Source: CAISIP01 sp965278985 (lineage in GTDB: Bacteria; Pseudomonadota; Gammaproteobacteria; Burkholderiales; Burkholderiaceae_C). Taken from it: a stretch of DNA of 64,000 bases. This document shows positions 61,313 through 64,000 of the stretch, one piece after another. The DNA is taken from positions 6,200,001 through 6,264,000 of the forward strand of contig OZ257131.1 of the NCBI GenBank assembly GCA_965278985.1, read 5' to 3'. A program made the position numbers and the translations under genes. Each line of letters opens with the position of its first letter. The stretch's first letter is position 1. The notes under the pieces are model-generated. The model made no database searches. It saw nothing but the letters and a program-made list of their open reading frames with translations, and was not told where the DNA came from.

Positions 61313-62731
61313 ATGCGACTCAATGCCATCGTCACCCCCCTGCTGGCCGCGCTGATCCTGGCAGGCTGCGCCACGGCGCCGTTGCCGCCCACGCCCGCCG
61401 AACACGCACTGCCGGCCGTGCCCACCGCCTTCAAGGAAGGCGACGCCCGCTTCACCACGGTCGCGCCGGCCGAGCAGGCCGAACGCGGCGCCTGGTGGCT
61501 GGCTTTCAACGACCCGGTGCTCAACGACCTGGTAGAACGTGCCGCCGCGCGCAACACCAGCGTGCAGGAGGCGGCCGCGCGGCTGGCACAGGCCCGTGCG
61601 CTGCTGCGCAACGCCGAGGCCAACCGCGCGCCGCAGATCGGCATCGGCGCCGGCGCCCAGCGTGGGGCTGGCGCCGACACAGCCCAGGGCAACCAGCCGG
61701 CCAGCATCTTCACTGCCAAGGCCAACCTGTCCTACGAGCTGGATCTGTTCGGCCGTCTTGCGCAAGCCCGCGATGCGGCGGGCCTGGACGCCGACGCGCG
61801 CACTGCGCTGCTGCAGAGCACCCGCCTGCTGGTGCAGGCCGAGACCGCGCAGACCTATCTGACCTTGCGTGCACTGGACGACGAACGCACCCTGGTGCGC
61901 CAGACCGTCGCCGCGTACGACGATACGTTGCGGCTCACGCAGCGTCGCTACGAAGCGGGCGACGTGGCCGAGCTGGAAGTAGTGCGTGTGCAGAGCGAGG
62001 TGGCAGGCAACGAGGCCGAAGCCCTGGCACTCGACCGCCGCCGCGCCGAGCTGGAACACGCGCTGGCCGTGCTGGTCGGCGAGGCCGCGTCCAGCTTCAC
62101 GCTGCAGCCGCAGGACTGGCGCAGCGCGCTGCCGCAGATCCCGGCCGGTGTGCCCGCCACGGTGCTTGCGCGCAGGCCCGACGTATCCGCCGCCCAGCTC
62201 AGCCTGCAGGCCGCGCAGGCCCGCGTCGGCGTGGCGCGCACCGCCTGGTTCCCCGACATCGCGTTGACCGGATCGGGCGGCTTCGCCTCCACCGACCTGG
62301 GCGACCTGTTCAAGTGGTCGGCCCGCTCCTGGGGCATCGGCGCACTGCTGTCACTGCCCATCTTCGACGGCGGCCGGCGCGAGGCGAGCCTGCAAGGCGC
62401 GGCCGCACAACTCGACGTGGCTGCGGCCGGCTACCGCGCGCAGGTGCTCGGCGCTTTCCGCGACGTGGAAGACCAGCTGTCGGCGCTGCGCCTGCTCGAC
62501 GAGCAATCGCAGGCCCAGGGTCGCGCAGTGAATGCCGCCGTACGCGCCTCGGCCTTGTCGGAGACGCGTTACCGCAACGGCTTCGTGAGCCAGATCGAAT
62601 TGCTGGACGCACGGCGCAGCGAGCTGCGCAACCGGAGGCAGGCGCTGCAGGTGAAGGCTGCGCAGTACCAGGCCACGGTCGGGCTGGTGCGGGCGCTCGG
62701 CGGTGGGTGGGGGCCCGCAGGCGCCAGCTGA
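61313..62731 (+). CDS. RND outer-membrane channel lipoprotein (OprM/NodT family)
   Basis: A 472-residue outer-membrane factor. The start ATG 61313 is preferred because CAGGAG lies at 61301-61306. An ATG at 61295 touches the bpeF stop but has no ribosome site. A lipoprotein signal ends in the lipobox LILAGC. Family marks are WWLAFNDPVLNDLVERAAAR, ANLSYELDLFGRLAQARDAA and RYEAGDVAELEVVRVQSEVA. It is the exit duct for BpeEF, in the place of OprC/OpcM, and ends with a hairpin terminator. Confidence 0.93.
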   Translation: MRLNAIVTPLLAALILAGCATAPLPPTPAEHALPAVPTAFKEGDARFTTVAPAEQAERGAWWLAFNDPVLNDLVERAAARNTSVQEAAARLAQARALLRNAEANRAPQIGIGAGAQRGAGADTAQGNQPASIFTAKANLSYELDLFGRLAQARDAAGLDADARTALLQSTRLLVQAETAQTYLTLRALDDERTLVRQTVAAYDDTLRLTQRRYEAGDVAELEVVRVQSEVAGNEAEALALDRRRAELEHALAVLVGEAASSFTLQPQDWRSALPQIPAGVPATVLARRPDVSAAQLSLQAAQARVGVARTAWFPDIALTGSGGFASTDLGDLFKWSARSWGIGALLSLPIFDGGRREASLQGAAAQLDVAAAGYRAQVLGAFRDVEDQLSALRLLDEQSQAQGRAVNAAVRASALSETRYRNGFVSQIELLDARRSELRNRRQALQVKAAQYQATVGLVRALGGGWGPAGAS

Positions 62732-62750
62732 TCCGCTGAACAGGTGGGAA

Positions 62751-62778
62751 GGCTGTACCCCCGTACAGCCGGGTTTTT
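62751..62778 (+). terminator. Rho-independent terminator of the RND operon
   Basis: GGCTGTAC (62751-62758) and GTACAGCC (62763-62770) form a perfect 8-base stem with a CCCC loop, followed by GGGTTTTT to 62778. It lies 19 bases after the channel gene and upstream of the frmR operator. Confidence 0.75.
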
Positions 62779-62790
62779 GCTGGTGCCTGG

Positions 62791-62810
62791 ATACTGAGGG
62801 GGGGTATAGT
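62791..62810. promoter_or_regulatory. FrmR operator-like site
   Basis: ATACTGAGGGGGGTATAGT has a run of six G flanked by ATACT and GTATAGT, the G-tract dyad type bound by CsoR/RcnR/FrmR proteins. It ends seven bases before the frmR ATG, so FrmR bound here would block its own transcription and that of frmA. Confidence 0.7.
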
Positions 62811-62817
62811 GGTGCCC

Positions 62818-63087
62818 ATGCCCCACAGCCCCGACGAGAAGAAAAAGGCCTTGCTTCGGGTGCGCCGCATCCGCGGCCAGGCTGACGCGTTGGAGCGGGC
62901 ACTGGAGTCCGGTGCCGAGTGCAACGCCGTGCTGCAGCAGCTGGCCGCGATCCGCGGTGCCGTCAACGGCCTGATGTCCGAAGTGCTGGAGTCGCATATC
63001 CGCGAGGAATTCGGCGCCCTGGGCGATGCGCGCCATGCGCAGCGCGTGCAGGACATGACGGCGCTGGTGCGCACGTACCTCAAATAA
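62818..63087 (+). CDS. frmR: Formaldehyde-sensing repressor FrmR
   Basis: An 89-residue all-helical CsoR/RcnR-family repressor. It reads MPHSPDEKKKALLRVRRIRG, then DALERALESGAECNAVLQQL and NGLMSEVLESHIREEFG, close to E. coli FrmR. Pro2 and Cys35, the residues that formaldehyde cross-links in E. coli FrmR, are both at the same positions. That need for an N-terminal Pro sets the start at ATG 62818 rather than GTG 62809. It controls the frmA gene 53 bases downstream. Confidence 0.94.
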   Translation: MPHSPDEKKKALLRVRRIRGQADALERALESGAECNAVLQQLAAIRGAVNGLMSEVLESHIREEFGALGDARHAQRVQDMTALVRTYLK

Positions 63088-63140
63088 CCCTCGATCCCCA
63101 CCTCCCGGCCTTTGGTCGGGCCCCACCAGGAGAACACCCC

Positions 63141-64000
63141 ATGAAATCCCGTGCCGCCGTCGCCTTCGAAGCAGGCAAGCCGTTGCAGATCGTCGAGATC
63201 GATGTCGCGCCGCCGCAGAAGGGCGAAGTGCTGATCAAGATCACGCATACGGGCGTGTGCCACACAGACGCGTTCACGCTGTCGGGTGACGATCCCGAAG
63301 GCCTGTTCCCCGCCGTGCTGGGGCATGAAGGCGCGGGCATCGTGGTCGAGGTGGGCGAGGGCGTTACCAGCGTGAAGCCCGGCGACCATGTGATCCCGCT
63401 CTACACGGCCGAATGTGGCCAGTGCCTGTTCTGCAAGAGCGGCAAGACCAACCTCTGCGTGTCCGTGCGCGCCACGCAGGGCAAGGGCGTGATGCCCGAC
63501 GGTACCTCGCGTTTCTCCTACCAGGGCAAGCCGGTCTACCACTACATGGGCTGCTCGACCTTCAGCGAGTACACGGTGGTGGCCGAGGTGTCGCTGGCCA
63601 AGATCAACCCCGACGCCAACCCCGAGCAGGTGTGCCTGCTGGGCTGCGGCGTGACCACCGGGCTGGGCGCCGTCAAGAACACCGCCAAGGTGCAGGAGGG
63701 CGATTCCGTGGCCGTGTTCGGCCTGGGTGGCATCGGACTGGCCGTGATCCAGGGCGCCAAGCTGGCCAAGGCCGGCCGGATCATCGCCATCGACACCAAC
63801 CCGTCGAAATTCGACCTGGCGAAGACCTTCGGCGCCACGGATTGCATCAACCCCATGGACCACCAGAAGCCCATCCAGCAGGTCATCGTCGAGATGACGA
63901 CCTGGGGCGTGGACCATTCCTTCGAGTGCATCGGCAACGTCAACGTGATGCGTGCGGCACTCGAGTGCGCGCACCGCGGCTGGGGCCAGTCCGTGATCAT
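63141..64000 (+). CDS. frmA: S-(hydroxymethyl)glutathione dehydrogenase, 5' part
   Basis: The first 286 codons of a class III zinc alcohol dehydrogenase that oxidises the formaldehyde-glutathione adduct with NAD. The frame runs off the right edge. Catalytic zinc ligands are Cys40 (THTGVCHTDAF) and His62-Glu63 (LGHEGAGIV). The structural zinc Cys are 92, 95, 98 and 106 (ECGQCLFCKSGKTNLC). The Rossmann loop is FGLGGIGLAVIQGAK. AGGAG precedes ATG 63141. An S-formylglutathione hydrolase gene (frmB/fghA) is expected just past the window. Confidence 0.95.
   Translation, partial: MKSRAAVAFEAGKPLQIVEIDVAPPQKGEVLIKITHTGVCHTDAFTLSGDDPEGLFPAVLGHEGAGIVVEVGEGVTSVKPGDHVIPLYTAECGQCLFCKSGKTNLCVSVRATQGKGVMPDGTSRFSYQGKPVYHYMGCSTFSEYTVVAEVSLAKINPDANPEQVCLLGCGVTTGLGAVKNTAKVQEGDSVAVFGLGGIGLAVIQGAKLAKAGRIIAIDTNPSKFDLAKTFGATDCINPMDHQKPIQQVIVEMTTWGVDHSFECIGNVNVMRAALECAHRGWGQSVI

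Noticed and set aside
56663..62059. A 1798-codon open frame on the minus strand opposite the RND pump genes
   Set aside because: It lies wholly antisense to bpeE, bpeF and the channel gene, and its His/Arg/Gly-rich product is what a third-position GC bias produces. There is no ribosome site and no domain.
62809..62817. GTG 62809 as the frmR start
   Set aside because: It would bury Pro2, which must be N-terminal for the formaldehyde sensor, and would overlap the operator.

Overview
The window is a very GC-rich, densely coded chromosomal segment. It shows the gene style of a beta-proteobacterium, most likely of the family Comamonadaceae: four Bug-type periplasmic binding proteins, many LysR/AraC regulators paired with catabolic genes, branched-chain-amino-acid-type ABC transporters, and BpeEF-OprC/Ceo-type efflux. 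The family assignment is inferred from gene content, not from a marker gene. I found no rRNA, tRNA, CRISPR array, insertion sequence or prophage gene. Both ends cut through genes: the tail of an outer-membrane efflux protein on the left, and frmA on the right.

Region by region. 1-3.3 kb: the end of a NodT-type channel plus emrA-emrB, a tripartite efflux pump. 3.4-7.1 kb: a possible small Trp-rich peptide, a rhodanese, an MntA/HepT toxin-antitoxin pair whose HepT is broken, a HAD phosphatase, and a LysR gene divergent from a DUF2917 protein. 7.1-15.3 kb: an AraC regulator divergent from a leucine/isovalerate catabolic run, mccB - DUF4126 - (596 bp of nested inverted repeats) - mccA - a GhrA-like reductase - mvaB. 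15.3-22.4 kb: mostly single housekeeping or accessory genes (LysE exporter, YbaK deacylase, DUF1289, DsbA-like isomerase, AraC, EamA, 2-hydroxyacid dehydrogenase, MFS, NUDIX, membrane protein).

22.5-29.0 kb: a GntR regulator divergent from a minus-strand operon, PEP-mutase/isocitrate-lyase family lyase - LeuC-like - LeuD-like - MmgE/PrpD - Bug. Read together this looks like a dehydratase/hydratase/lyase route for an imported branched di- or tricarboxylate. It has no leuB and no methylcitrate synthase. 29.1-31.1 kb: a KdsD/GutQ isomerase and kdsA, ended by a strong two-way terminator. 31.1-34.3 kb: a Bug protein, an MmyB-type XRE regulator, and a vapB-vapC-cupin run.

34.3-41.8 kb: a minus-strand cluster, Bug - 3-hydroxyanthranilate 3,4-dioxygenase - livJHMGF - an arylformamidase-like hydrolase. 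This suggests uptake and breakdown of a kynurenine-pathway or related aromatic compound. 41.9-51.4 kb: a CoxLMS-type molybdenum hydroxylase with an atypical DapA-family aldolase inserted between its subunits, a divergent LysR, then RidA, a PLP-dependent dehydratase, a Bug protein and a DUF2817 peptidase-like protein. 51.4-54.5 kb: AraC, OsmC, and an SDR/TetR divergent pair with clear operators. 54.5-62.7 kb: LysR - LlpE-like hydrolase - BpeE - BpeF - outer-membrane channel, matching the layout of the Burkholderia ceoR-llpE-ceoAB-opcM / bpeEF-oprC loci. 62.8-64 kb: frmR-frmA for formaldehyde detoxification, with an operator-like site.

The most notable items are the twice-inactivated HepT toxin beside an intact MntA, the LlpE-like protein that has lost its catalytic Ser and His, the PEPM-LeuCD-PrpD operon, the HAAO-Liv-arylformamidase operon, and the nested inverted-repeat block inside the mcc locus.
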